Shown piece by piece: positions 49,920 through 59,395 of a stretch of DNA of 64,000 nucleotides (position 1 is the stretch's first letter; each line of letters opens with the position of its first letter). The notes under the pieces were generated by a model. The model was not told the DNA's origin. It was given only the letters and a program-made list of their open reading frames with translations, and searched no databases. Origin of the DNA: Pseudomonas mosselii (GTDB lineage: Bacteria > Pseudomonadota > Gammaproteobacteria > Pseudomonadales > Pseudomonadaceae); NCBI RefSeq assembly GCF_005796105.1, contig NZ_VAUO01000012.1, positions 6,430 to 70,429 on the forward strand, written 5' to 3'. Both the position numbers and the translations under genes were made by a program.

Positions 49920-52475
49920 ATGAGTGTGATGCAGTGGGGGGTTCTTATCAATGGAACAGCGCTATTTTCGGTGCTCATCTTCAAAGTGTTGCTGCAGGCC
50001 CGCAAGGTAAAAGACATCCCGCCGATGCATCCTATTGAGAGTGCTTCCTATACGCCGTATTCAAACAGTCGCTCCTTTCAACGGCGCAAGCGGGTAACAC
50101 TCAAGCAAGTCATTCGCGAGTTGACTGTGCTCAGTCGCTATCTGCCGCACATTCGAACTTACTCGGTTTCCGGTGCTCAGGCATGGATACCACGTATCGC
50201 GGGTTTGTTGGGCATGAAGGTCAGTTTGGGTGTCTGGATTTGTGATGATGAAAGAAAGAATTCAATGGAGATTGCTAGGGCAGCAGTGATCTTGCGTAGG
50301 TGCAATAACATTGTGCGGGTCGTGGTGGGGAATGAAGTTTTATTCAGGCATGATATGCCATTGAGGCGGCTCAAGGAATACATACATGAGGTGAAGTTGT
50401 TAACAGGGCTTCCGGTGACGACAGCGGAACTTTGGCACATATGGTTGAGTCATCCCTCCTTGGCCGACTGCGTAGATGAAATTACCATACATATACTTCC
50501 CTTTTGGGAAGGGGTTAACCTTGCTGAGGCTGTGAACCACACGGTGAGCGCGGTGGATAAGGTGAGTTCAGCATTTCCGGGGCGCAAGATCTATGTCGGC
50601 GAAGTGGGATGGCCCTCTGGCGGGCATGCGCTGAATACAATGCCTGCCGATGAATATCAGCAGGCGGAGTATATTAGAGGTGTGGTCAGTCAATTCAAGA
50701 ATATGGGGGTGGATTACAATGTGATAGAAGCATTTGATCAGCGCTGGAAACGCTCGGAAGGCACGGTGGGCCGGCATTGGGGGATGTTCAAAAGTAACGG
50801 GAAGGTGAAGTTTGCGCTTGGCGGAAAGACCTCAGTCCCTGTTAAAGGGGGTCATGTATTTCTGTACGAATTCTGTAGAGGCGCGCTAGGTAGAAAACTA
50901 TTACTGTGCAGCGGGCTAGCCATTCTGCTTGCGCTTGCCGAAAGGGTATGGCTTGAGCTTTCACCTTTGTCTCCGGCCTATCAGCTGGTTGCGACCGGTG
51001 TATGGTGCGTGTGGTGCATCAGCGTGCTCTTGATTTCGCTACACGAAACAGTCGACGGGTACTTGATGCCACGGAACAATAGTCTTTTTTCACCGCTTGA
51101 AGGCGAGGGACGAGGTTCTTATAAAGTCGCTATTCACATCCCGTGCAGCAATGAGCCGCCCACGATGGTGAACGATACACTGTCTCGAATCAGTGAGCTG
51201 TTTCACGGGGATTATGAAGTTCATGTCATTGACAACAATACCGACCATGCGAGTTTCTGGGAGCCGGTGCAAGCACACTGTCTTGCCTTGGGGGATAAGT
51301 TTAATTTTTGGCGGGTTGAGAAGATTTCCGGTAATAAGGGTGGGGCATTGAATTTCTTGTTGGGGAAGACGTCTGAGGACGTTGATGTCATTGCTGTGGT
51401 TGATTCGGACTATCAGATCGAGCAAGACTGGCTAGGGCTGACTTCTCTGTTTGATGACCCCGAGATTGCTGTTCTGCAGTCGCCGCAGGATTATCGCGAC
51501 CAAGTTTCGCTGTTCAAAAGGTTGTGCTATTACGAATATAAGAGTTTCTTCAATGTCGGTATGCCGATTCGAAATAATTTTAATGCCATCATCCTCCATG
51601 GCACCATGACGTTGATCCGCGCGCGTGTACTGAGGGCGCTCCGATGGTCGGAGCAGTGTGTCTGTGAGGATGCCGAGCTTGGCTTGAGAATTCTTCAACA
51701 GGGGCACAAGATGAGGTATATCCCGGTTTCTTACGGGAAGGGCTTGATGCCGGATAGTTTTAATGACTACAAGCGCCAACGTTTCCGTTGGGTGAGGGGC
51801 GCAGTGCAGATCCTGATGGGACATGCAAAAGCGATTTTTCGAAAAAATGAACAGCTCTCGTGGGCGCAGCGCTATCAATTCATCATCGGATGGACGCATT
51901 GGCTGTCCCAAGCGGGAGGACTCTTGATGACCAGTGCGCTTATTGCATGGTCGGCTCTTTCCCTGTTGGCACCTCCGGGCGTGTCTTCCTACCCACTGCT
52001 TATATCGAGCTCACTGGTCCTGGCCTTTGTGGTTACGCTTTTAGCTCAAATGGTCTTGTATGTACGTTACAGTCCGGATGGTACTTACAATGCGTGGCTG
52101 TCGATTCTTGCAAGTCATGCGTTGAACCATATCGTCGCACAGGCGGTGTTTTATTCACTGTGGTCGAAGTCAACCAGGTTTGTCGTGACCCCCAAACAGA
52201 CGGCTGGCAGTTCGCTAGGAAAAGTGCTGAGTAGCTGTGCGGGAGAGGCGTTGTTATTGGCCATGCTGATCGTTTGTGCATTACTGGTCATGTGCTCGTC
52301 AACACTGACATTGTCCTCGGTAGTGTGGAGCGTGATGTTGATTACTCGCAGTTTTCCTTATGGGGCTGCATTGTTCATGGCGTATTTATCAGCGGCAGCG
52401 AAGCGACCTGAGACGGGGCTGTGCAGCCACAACAACATTTTGAACGATTGCGATACCAAGACCAGCCTGCCGTAG
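49920..52475 (+). CDS. GH17-GT2 fusion, NdvB-like beta-1,3-glucan synthase
   Basis: The 851-residue membrane protein has an N-terminal helix (residues 5-27). A GH17 domain (about 70-300) carries the acid/base E139 in VVVGNEV and the nucleophile E228 in YVGEVGWPSGG. Two helices (about 325-380) and a processive family-2 glycosyltransferase domain follow, with DSD at 495-497, ED at 583-584 and QRFRW at 620-624. Several C-terminal helices complete it. This layout is that of NdvB, which makes cyclic or periplasmic beta-glucans linked to osmotic adaptation and biofilm tolerance. Codon use and base composition are clearly more AT-rich than in speA or the MATE gene, which suggests transfer. ATG 49920 follows AGGTGTGAG; an ATG at 49908 is less likely. 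Confidence 0.9.
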   Translation: MSVMQWGVLINGTALFSVLIFKVLLQARKVKDIPPMHPIESASYTPYSNSRSFQRRKRVTLKQVIRELTVLSRYLPHIRTYSVSGAQAWIPRIAGLLGMKVSLGVWICDDERKNSMEIARAAVILRRCNNIVRVVVGNEVLFRHDMPLRRLKEYIHEVKLLTGLPVTTAELWHIWLSHPSLADCVDEITIHILPFWEGVNLAEAVNHTVSAVDKVSSAFPGRKIYVGEVGWPSGGHALNTMPADEYQQAEYIRGVVSQFKNMGVDYNVIEAFDQRWKRSEGTVGRHWGMFKSNGKVKFALGGKTSVPVKGGHVFLYEFCRGALGRKLLLCSGLAILLALAERVWLELSPLSPAYQLVATGVWCVWCISVLLISLHETVDGYLMPRNNSLFSPLEGEGRGSYKVAIHIPCSNEPPTMVNDTLSRISELFHGDYEVHVIDNNTDHASFWEPVQAHCLALGDKFNFWRVEKISGNKGGALNFLLGKTSEDVDVIAVVDSDYQIEQDWLGLTSLFDDPEIAVLQSPQDYRDQVSLFKRLCYYEYKSFFNVGMPIRNNFNAIILHGTMTLIRARVLRALRWSEQCVCEDAELGLRILQQGHKMRYIPVSYGKGLMPDSFNDYKRQRFRWVRGAVQILMGHAKAIFRKNEQLSWAQRYQFIIGWTHWLSQAGGLLMTSALIAWSALSLLAPPGVSSYPLLISSSLVLAFVVTLLAQMVLYVRYSPDGTYNAWLSILASHALNHIVAQAVFYSLWSKSTRFVVTPKQTAGSSLGKVLSSCAGEALLLAMLIVCALLVMCSSTLTLSSVVWSVMLITRSFPYGAALFMAYLSAAAKRPETGLCSHNNILNDCDTKTSLP

Positions 52476-52565
52476 CGCCCTTGGACCACCCTGGACTTGG
52501 TGATGTGCAGGACATTTCATAACGATCAGGCATCGCTCAGGGGCCCTTTTAACTATTGATGATGT

Positions 52566-53903
52566 CTACGTGAGCCACAAGCCGCGATTTTTAAGCCGCC
52601 AAGCCACCCACCCCAGCGTCGCCGCCCGCAGTGCCATGAACCCAAGGAACGCCACCCACAACCCGTGGTTGCCGAACCTGCTCAGCCCCAACGCAAAGGG
52701 CAGGGCGATCAGCACTGACACCAGCATCGCATTGCGCATCTCCCGCGCCCGGGTGGCGCCGATGAACAGCCCGTCGAGCAGATAACTCCACACCGCAATC
52801 AGCGGCAGCAGCGCCAGGTAGGGCAGGTACGGATACGCCGCCGCGCGTACGCTGGCGATGTCGGTTTGCAGGTCGATGAACAGATGGCCGCCCAGCAGGA
52901 ACAGCGCCGCAAACCCAAGGCTTACGATCAGCGACCAGCCAAACGACACCACCAGTGCCCGCCGCAGCGATTCACGTTCACGTGCGCCGATGGCATGCCC
53001 GCACAGCGCCTCGACCGCATGGGCCAAGCCATCCAGGGCATAGGCGGTCAGCAGCAAGCCGTTGAGCAGCAGCGCGTTGGCCGCCACCGTGGCCTCGCCG
53101 ATACGTGCGCCCTGCACGGCGATCAGCAGGAACACCAGCTGTAGCGCCAGGCTACGCAGGAAGATGTCGCGGTTCACCGACAGCAGTGGCCGCCAGCTTT
53201 GCCAATGGCTCAAGGCCGACCAGACGATCTGCCCCGGATAGGCGCGCAGGGCTGGGCGAGTCAGCGCCAGGCCCAGCAGCGCCGCGCTCCACTCGGCGAT
53301 CACCGAGGCTCGCGCAGAGCCCACCACGCCCCAATCCAGGCCGAGCACGAACCACAAGTTCAAGGCGATGTTGAGCAGGTTGGTGGTCAGCAGGATCACC
53401 AGTGGTGCGCGGGCATTCTGGGTGCCGAGGAACCATCCCACCAGGGCATAGCTGGCCAGCGCCGCCGGCAGCCCGAGCAGGCGCGTGTGAAAGAACGCTT
53501 CGGTAGAGGTGTGCAACGCCTCGCTCGGCTGCATTGCATGCAGGGCCAGTTGGCTGAAGGGCAGGGCCAGCAGGCCGATCAGTACGGCGAAGCCCAGCGC
53601 CAATAGCAGCCCCTGCACCAGTACCTGGCGCAATGCCGCGCCATCGGCGCGACCAGCTGCCTGGGCGGCGAAACCGGTGGAGCCCATGCGCAGGAAACCC
53701 ATCAGCCCGACCATGAAGGTGAACAGCGTGGCACCTACCGCCACGGCCCCCAACTGGTGGGCGTGGGGCAGGTGGCCGATGACCGTGCTGTCGACCAGTG
53801 CCACCAGCGGCACCGAGACATTCGACAGGATCATCGGCGCGGCCAGGCCCCAGACCTTGCGGTGGGTGGGGCGGTGGTGCCAGGCGGTGGACAGTGACGG
53901 CAT
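52566..53903 (-). CDS. MATE family efflux transporter (DinF-like)
   Basis: This 445-residue inner-membrane exporter has twelve helices. It starts VWGLAAPMILSNVSVPLVALVDSTVIGHL, the DinF subgroup N-terminus. The second half begins near residue 235 (LSVNRDIFLRSLALQLVFLLIAVQGARIGEATVAANALLL), with DGLAHAVEALCGHAIGARE as the paired motif. It would export cationic compounds using protons or sodium; substrates are unknown. The start is ATG 53903 (MPSLSTAWHH) after GGAGCC. The 3' end lies 90 bases from the glucan synthase end, and the two converge. Confidence 0.92.
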   Translation of the reverse strand: MPSLSTAWHHRPTHRKVWGLAAPMILSNVSVPLVALVDSTVIGHLPHAHQLGAVAVGATLFTFMVGLMGFLRMGSTGFAAQAAGRADGAALRQVLVQGLLLALGFAVLIGLLALPFSQLALHAMQPSEALHTSTEAFFHTRLLGLPAALASYALVGWFLGTQNARAPLVILLTTNLLNIALNLWFVLGLDWGVVGSARASVIAEWSAALLGLALTRPALRAYPGQIVWSALSHWQSWRPLLSVNRDIFLRSLALQLVFLLIAVQGARIGEATVAANALLLNGLLLTAYALDGLAHAVEALCGHAIGARERESLRRALVVSFGWSLIVSLGFAALFLLGGHLFIDLQTDIASVRAAAYPYLPYLALLPLIAVWSYLLDGLFIGATRAREMRNAMLVSVLIALPFALGLSRFGNHGLWVAFLGFMALRAATLGWVAWRLKNRGLWLT

Positions 53904-54062
53904 GTGGGCTCCAGTGGGGTGCGATTGCGAAATCATTGTACCGATCAGGCAACCCATTCGCGCGAACCGGGTCTCACCTGCCACGCATCGCCAGGTAAGC
54001 CGAACGGTCTTGCGCTATAGTTGGTGCCCTTACGTACACGCTGCCGAAGAGTTCATTCTCAA

Positions 54063-57000
54063 ATGCTCAACAAAGGATTGTTGCTGGCCTGCGCGCTGGC
54101 CCTGCTCAGTGCCTGTGATTCCTCCAACCAGGACAAACCACCGGCACAGGTCGACAAGCCGGTGGCCGCTGCGAGCGCTGAAAAACCGGCCGCCAGGCGT
54201 GAGGATCCGGCTGTGCTCGCCAAGCGCTATGCCGGGCGCGAACTCACCGTGGTGGATGTCTCGGAGGTGCAGCTCGATGGCGCCAGCACCCTGTCGGTGA
54301 GCCTCTCGGCACCGCTGGACGCCAATCAGGACTTCGCCGCCAAGCTGCACCTGGTAGACACCGTCAAAGGCAAGGTCGACGGCGCCTGGGAACTCTCCGA
54401 CAACCAGATGGAGCTGCGCCTGCGCCACCTGGAGCCGCAACGCAAGATGGTCCTGACCATCGACAAGGGCTTGCTGTCGGTCAATGGCAACAGCCTTGAG
54501 GCCGAGTCCGTCAGCCGTTTCGAAACCCGCGATATGCAGCCCACCGTGGGCTTCGCCAGCCGTGGCTCGCTGTTGCCCACCCGCCTGGCCGAAGGCCTTC
54601 CGGTGATCGCACTGAACGTCGACAAGGTCGATGTAGAGTTCTTCCGGGTCAAGCCCGACATGCTCTCCACGTTCCTGGCCAATTGGGGGCGCAACTCCAG
54701 CTTGTACTACTACCAGTCGCAGGAGACCCTGGCGATGGCCGAGCTGGTCTATAGCGGCCGCTTCGACCTGAACCCTGCGCGCAATACCCGCGAGACGGTG
54801 CTGTTGCCGATCGCGGGGATCAAGCCCCTGCAAGAACCTGGCGTGTACCTGGCGGTGATGCGTGCCTCGGGCACCTACGACTATTCGCAGCCGGCGACGC
54901 TGTTCACCCTGAGCGATATCGGCCTGTCCGCGCACCGCTACCGCGACCGTCTGGACGTGTTCGCCCAAGCCCTGGAAGGCGGCAAGGCACTCAAGGACGT
55001 CACCCTCGAACTGCATGATGACAAGGGCAAGCTGCTGGCCCAGGCCAAGACCGATGGCGACGGCCACGCCCAACTGCCAATCACGGCCAAGGCCGATACC
55101 CTGATCGCCACGCAAGGCGTGCACACGACCCTGCTGCGCTTGAACACTGCGGCCCTGGACCTGGCCGAATTCGACATCACCGGCCCCCAGGCCAACCCGT
55201 TGCAGTTCTTCATCTTTGGCCCGCGTGACCTGTATCGACCGGGCGAAACGGTGCTGCTCAATGGCCTGCTGCGCGATCAGGACGGCAAGCCGCTCAAGGC
55301 CCAGCCAGTGAACGTCGAGGTGCGTCGCCCCGACGAGCAGGTCAGCCGCAAGTTCGTCTGGGAAGCTGACGCCAACGGCTTGTTCCAATACCAATTGCAG
55401 CTGGCTAGCGAAGCGCCGACCGGCCGCTGGCAGTTGCTGCTGGACCTGGGCGGTGGCCGCAAGCAGGTGTACGAATTCCTCGTCGAGGACTTCCTGCCCG
55501 AGCGCCTGGCGCTGGAACTCAAAGGCCGCGACACGCCGCTGTCGCCCGAGGACACCGCGACTATCCAGGTCAATGGGCGCTACCTCTATGGCGCCCCCGC
55601 AGCTGGCAATCGCCTCAGCGGCCAAGCCTACGTACGCCCACTGCGCGAGGCCGTCAAGGCGTTGCCGGGCTATCAGTTCGGCGCCGTCACCGAAACCGAT
55701 CTGGCCCAGGACCTGGAGCTGGATGAAGTGACCCTCGACCAGGCCGGTAAGGCTCGCATCGACATCGAAAGCCGCTGGAGCGAAGCGCGTTCGCCGCTGC
55801 AACTGACCGTACAGGCCAGCTTGCAGGAATCCGGTGGCCGGCCGATCACCCGTCGTCTGGATCAGCCAATCTGGCCGGCTGAGCGTTTGCCGGGCTTGCG
55901 TGGCCTGTTCGACGGTGACGAGACCGACGGTGATGGCCCGGTGGAGTTCGAGTTCCTGGTGGCCGACCGCGATGGCAACAAGCTGGCCGCCGACAACCTC
56001 AAGGTGCGGTTGATCCGCGAGCGCCGCGACTACTACTGGAACTACTCGCAAAGCGACGGCTGGAGCTACAACTACAACGAGAAATTCCTCACCCAGAACG
56101 AGGAAACGCTCAGCGTGAAAGCCGGCTCCACTGCCAAGCTGAACTTCCAGGTGGAATGGGGCCCCTACCGCGTCGAGGTCGAAGACCCGCAGACCGGGCT
56201 GGTTTCCAGTGCGCGGTTCTGGGCCGGCTATCGTGCCCAGGACAACGCCGAAGGCGGCGCCGTGCGCCCCGACCAGGTCAAAATCGCCCTGGACAAACCG
56301 GCCTACACCGATGGCGCCAGCGCCAAGGTCACCGTCACTCCGCCTGCTGCTGGCAGTGGCTACCTGATGGTCGAGTCCGCTGACGGCCCGCTGTGGTGGC
56401 AGGAGATCGACGTCCCGGCCGAGGGCAAGACCTTCGATGTACAGTTGGACAAACAGTGGGCGCGCCACGACCTGTACATCAGTGCCCTGGTGATTCGCCC
56501 CGGCGAGCGCAAGGCCAACGCTACCCCGAAACGCGCCGTGGGCGTGTTGCACCTGCCGTTGGACCGTGCTGAACGCAAGCTCGCCGTGACCCTGCAGGCG
56601 CCGGAGAAAATGCGCCCTAAACAGCCATTGACGGTGAAGTTCAAGGCGGCCAACGCTGACGGCAGCGTGCCCAAGCAAGTCCATGTGCTGCTCTCGGCGG
56701 TGGACGTCGGCATTCTCAACATCACCGACTTCAAGACCCCCGACCCGTTCGCCAGCCTGTTCGGGCGTAAGGCGTATGGGGCCGACCAGTTGGACATTTA
56801 CGGCCAACTGATCGAGGCCGGCCAGGGCCGCCTGGCGAGCCTGGCCTTCGGTGGTGACGCGGCCATGGCCAAGGGCGGCAAGCGCCCCAACACCACGGTG
56901 ACTATCGTTGCCCAGCAGAGCCTGCCGGTGACCCTTGATGACAAGGGCGAAGGCCAAGCTACGGTCGACATTCCCGACTTCAACGGCGAACTGCGGCTGA

Positions 57001-58967
57001 TGGCGCAGGCCTGGACCGACGAGCACTTCGGCATGGCCGAGGGCAAGACCGTGGTCGCCGCGCCGCTGATCGCCGAGCTGTCGGCACCGCGCTTCCTGGC
57101 CGGTGGCGACCGCACCCAGCTGGCGCTGGACCTTGCCAACCTGTCCGGCCGTACCCAGCAACTGAGCGTGCAACTGGGCACCGAAGGCCAGCTGTCGCTG
57201 GTCGGCGGCGCGCAGCAGAGCATCGCCCTTGGTGCGGGCCAGCGCAGCACGCTGATGATCCCGGTGCAGGCCCAGGGCGGCCTGGGCCAGGGCAAGGTCC
57301 GCGTGCAGGTCAGTGGCTTGCAATTGCCTGGCGAGCCAACCCAGGTCTTCGCGCGTGAGTGGACCCTGGGCGTGCGCCCGGCCTACCCGGCGATGCTCAA
57401 GCACTACCGTGTGGCCTTGAAGGACCAGCCCTGGAGCCTGCCTGAAAGCGATCTGGCCGAATTCGAACCGGCTGGGCTTGAAGCCAGCCTGGCGCTGTCG
57501 AGTCGTCCGCCGCTGAACCTCGCCGAGCAGATCCGCGCGCTGGAGGCCTACCCCTACGGTTGCCTGGAGCAGACCACCAGTGGCCTGTACCCATCGTTGT
57601 ATGCCGACGCTGAGACTCTCAAACGCCTGGGTATCAAGGGCGAGCCCGCCGAGGTGCGCAAGCGCAAGATCGAAATGGGCATCGAGCACCTGCTAGGCAT
57701 GCAGCGCTACAACGGCAGCTTTGGTCTGTGGAGTTCGGACAGCGAAGAAGAATACTGGCTGACGGCCTATGTCACCGACTTCCTGCTGCGCGCCCGTGAG
57801 CAAGGTTATGGCGTACCCGCCGACGCGCTGAAAAAAGCCAGCGAGCGCCTGTTGCGCTACGTGCAAGAGCGCAACCTGATCGAGGTGGACTACAGCCAGG
57901 ACGCCGATCACACCCGCTTTGCCGTGCAGGCGTACGCAGCGCTAGTGCTCGCGCGTAGCCAGCAGGCGCCGCTCGGTGCCTTGCGCAGCCTGTTCGAGCG
58001 CCGCAGCGATGCGCGCTCGGGCCTGCCGCTGGTACAGCTGGCGGTAGCGCTGGACAAGATGGGCGACAAACCGCGTGCGCAGCAGGCGTTGCAGGCAGGG
58101 CTTGCGGTCAGCCGCAGCGCAGGCTGGATGGCCGACTACGGCAGTGCCCTGCGTGACCAGGCGTTGATCCTGGCGCTATTGCAGGAAAACAGCCTCGCCG
58201 CAGGCCAGGTCGACCAACGTTTGTTTGCCCTGTCGGATGAACTGGCGGCCAACCGCTGGCTGTCCACGCAAGAGCGCAACGCGCTGTTCCTGGCCGGTCG
58301 CGGTCTGCTCGGCAAGCCCGAGGGCAACTGGAAGGCGCGTCTGGATAGCGCGGGCGAGATTCGCGAATTCGACAACAGTGATTCGGGGATGAAGCTCGAA
58401 GGTTCGTTGCTGGCCTCGCCGTTGACCGTACAGAACCAAGGCAGCGATACGCTGTACCAGCAATTGACGCTGTCTGGCTATCCGCGCCAGGCCCCGGCTG
58501 CCAGTGGCAATGGCATGGAGATCCGCCGCGAGTACCTGGGCATGAACGGTCAGGCGCTGGATCTGGGTAACCTGCGCAGTGGCGACCTGGTGCTGGTGCA
58601 CCTGGCGCTCAAGGCAAAAGACCCGGTGCCCGACGCTTTGGTGGTCGACCTGCTGCCAGCCGGCCTGGAGCTTGAGAACCAGAACCTGGCGCAGAGTGCT
58701 GCCAGCCTGGATAACGCTAGCAGCGCGGTGAAGCAGTGGCGCGAGTCGATGCAGAATGCAAGCGTAGTGCACCAGGAGTACCGCGATGATCGCTACGTCG
58801 CTGCACTCAAGCTGGACAGCTATGGCACCACGCACCTGCTGTACCTGGCCCGTGCGGTTACCCCAGGCAGCTACCGCATCCCGCCGCCGCAGGTCGAGTC
58901 GATGTATCGGCCGAACCTGCAAGCGGTTGGCGCGAGCCAAGGAGAAATGACCGTGCGTGCCCGCTGA
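54063..58967 (+). CDS. yfhM: Alpha-2-macroglobulin family lipoprotein (YfhM type)
   Basis: The product has 1634 residues. A lipoprotein signal peptide ends at the lipobox LLSAC (Cys about 18), then comes a Pro/Ala-rich linker and a series of MG domains. The thioester motif CLEQ is at C1167-Q1170 within YPYGCLEQTTSG. The terpenoid-cyclase-like and receptor-binding-like domains follow. The thioester type traps proteases that reach the periplasm, and the gene travels with pbpC. ATG 54063 gives the lipoprotein signal; the earlier start at 54021 does not. The very long open frame on the opposite strand is a GC-rich shadow. Confidence 0.96.
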   Translation: MLNKGLLLACALALLSACDSSNQDKPPAQVDKPVAAASAEKPAARREDPAVLAKRYAGRELTVVDVSEVQLDGASTLSVSLSAPLDANQDFAAKLHLVDTVKGKVDGAWELSDNQMELRLRHLEPQRKMVLTIDKGLLSVNGNSLEAESVSRFETRDMQPTVGFASRGSLLPTRLAEGLPVIALNVDKVDVEFFRVKPDMLSTFLANWGRNSSLYYYQSQETLAMAELVYSGRFDLNPARNTRETVLLPIAGIKPLQEPGVYLAVMRASGTYDYSQPATLFTLSDIGLSAHRYRDRLDVFAQALEGGKALKDVTLELHDDKGKLLAQAKTDGDGHAQLPITAKADTLIATQGVHTTLLRLNTAALDLAEFDITGPQANPLQFFIFGPRDLYRPGETVLLNGLLRDQDGKPLKAQPVNVEVRRPDEQVSRKFVWEADANGLFQYQLQLASEAPTGRWQLLLDLGGGRKQVYEFLVEDFLPERLALELKGRDTPLSPEDTATIQVNGRYLYGAPAAGNRLSGQAYVRPLREAVKALPGYQFGAVTETDLAQDLELDEVTLDQAGKARIDIESRWSEARSPLQLTVQASLQESGGRPITRRLDQPIWPAERLPGLRGLFDGDETDGDGPVEFEFLVADRDGNKLAADNLKVRLIRERRDYYWNYSQSDGWSYNYNEKFLTQNEETLSVKAGSTAKLNFQVEWGPYRVEVEDPQTGLVSSARFWAGYRAQDNAEGGAVRPDQVKIALDKPAYTDGASAKVTVTPPAAGSGYLMVESADGPLWWQEIDVPAEGKTFDVQLDKQWARHDLYISALVIRPGERKANATPKRAVGVLHLPLDRAERKLAVTLQAPEKMRPKQPLTVKFKAANADGSVPKQVHVLLSAVDVGILNITDFKTPDPFASLFGRKAYGADQLDIYGQLIEAGQGRLASLAFGGDAAMAKGGKRPNTTVTIVAQQSLPVTLDDKGEGQATVDIPDFNGELRLMAQAWTDEHFGMAEGKTVVAAPLIAELSAPRFLAGGDRTQLALDLANLSGRTQQLSVQLGTEGQLSLVGGAQQSIALGAGQRSTLMIPVQAQGGLGQGKVRVQVSGLQLPGEPTQVFAREWTLGVRPAYPAMLKHYRVALKDQPWSLPESDLAEFEPAGLEASLALSSRPPLNLAEQIRALEAYPYGCLEQTTSGLYPSLYADAETLKRLGIKGEPAEVRKRKIEMGIEHLLGMQRYNGSFGLWSSDSEEEYWLTAYVTDFLLRAREQGYGVPADALKKASERLLRYVQERNLIEVDYSQDADHTRFAVQAYAALVLARSQQAPLGALRSLFERRSDARSGLPLVQLAVALDKMGDKPRAQQALQAGLAVSRSAGWMADYGSALRDQALILALLQENSLAAGQVDQRLFALSDELAANRWLSTQERNALFLAGRGLLGKPEGNWKARLDSAGEIREFDNSDSGMKLEGSLLASPLTVQNQGSDTLYQQLTLSGYPRQAPAASGNGMEIRREYLGMNGQALDLGNLRSGDLVLVHLALKAKDPVPDALVVDLLPAGLELENQNLAQSAASLDNASSAVKQWRESMQNASVVHQEYRDDRYVAALKLDSYGTTHLLYLARAVTPGSYRIPPPQVESMYRPNLQAVGASQGEMTVRAR

Positions 58968-58984
58968 GCAAGCCACAAGCTGCG

Positions 58985-59038
58985 AGCTGCAAGCTACAAG
59001 AAGAAGCGCCGGCGCCCTTCAGCTTGTAGCTTGTAGCT
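58985..59038. repeat. Inverted repeat at the end of yfhM
   Basis: The arms agctgcaagctacaag (58985-59000) and cttgtagcttgtagct (59023-59038) pair with one mismatch around a GC-rich loop. The element separates yfhM from the convergent small gene and can serve both as a transcription end. It is of the same gcaagct-type repeat as at 34116-34185. Confidence 0.7.
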
Positions 59039-59042
59039 GCTT

Positions 59043-59336
59043 TCAGTGCACCACCCAGCTCAGCACCCACAACCCTAACAACGCCCAGATGATCCCGAGC
59101 ACGATCGATGCGCGCATGAACGCCCGCACGGCCGAGTACAGCAGCATCAGGCCAACGATGAGCGCGAGGATGCTGACCAGCGAAGTGTCCATCCCCAAGG
59201 TACGGGCCAGGCCGTCGATAAAATTACCACCGGCATTGGCCAGCAGGTTGAACAACCCGCTCAGGGCATCGACGATAAAGCGGATCACCGCCCCCAGTGC
59301 CTGGCCCAGCCATTCGAAAAAACCTTCTACATGCAT
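59043..59336 (-). CDS. Small membrane protein between yfhM and pbpC
   Basis: I do not recognise this 97-residue protein by name. It is mostly hydrophobic: an amphipathic start (MHVEGFFEWLGQALGAVIRFIVDAL), a Gly/Asn loop near residue 38 (ANAGGNFIDGLARTLG) and two helices (SLVSILALIVGLMLLYSAV and ASIVLGIIWALLGLWVLSWV). ATG 59336 follows AGGAAG, an excellent site. It runs against its neighbours and shares an intergenic region with pbpC. An envelope role is inferred from location only. Confidence 0.72.
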   Translation of the reverse strand: MHVEGFFEWLGQALGAVIRFIVDALSGLFNLLANAGGNFIDGLARTLGMDTSLVSILALIVGLMLLYSAVRAFMRASIVLGIIWALLGLWVLSWVVH

Positions 59337-59395
59337 AATCGCTTCCTGATGAACGCTCAAAGCCTTTGGCCGCTACCCGGCCCGGTCGGTTCCCG

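Noticed and set aside
54030..57689. A 1219-codon open frame on the minus strand opposite yfhM
   Set aside because: It mirrors the third-position GC bias of yfhM, has no signal, domain or ribosome site, and is rich in Arg, Gln, Leu, Gly and Ala as such shadows are.
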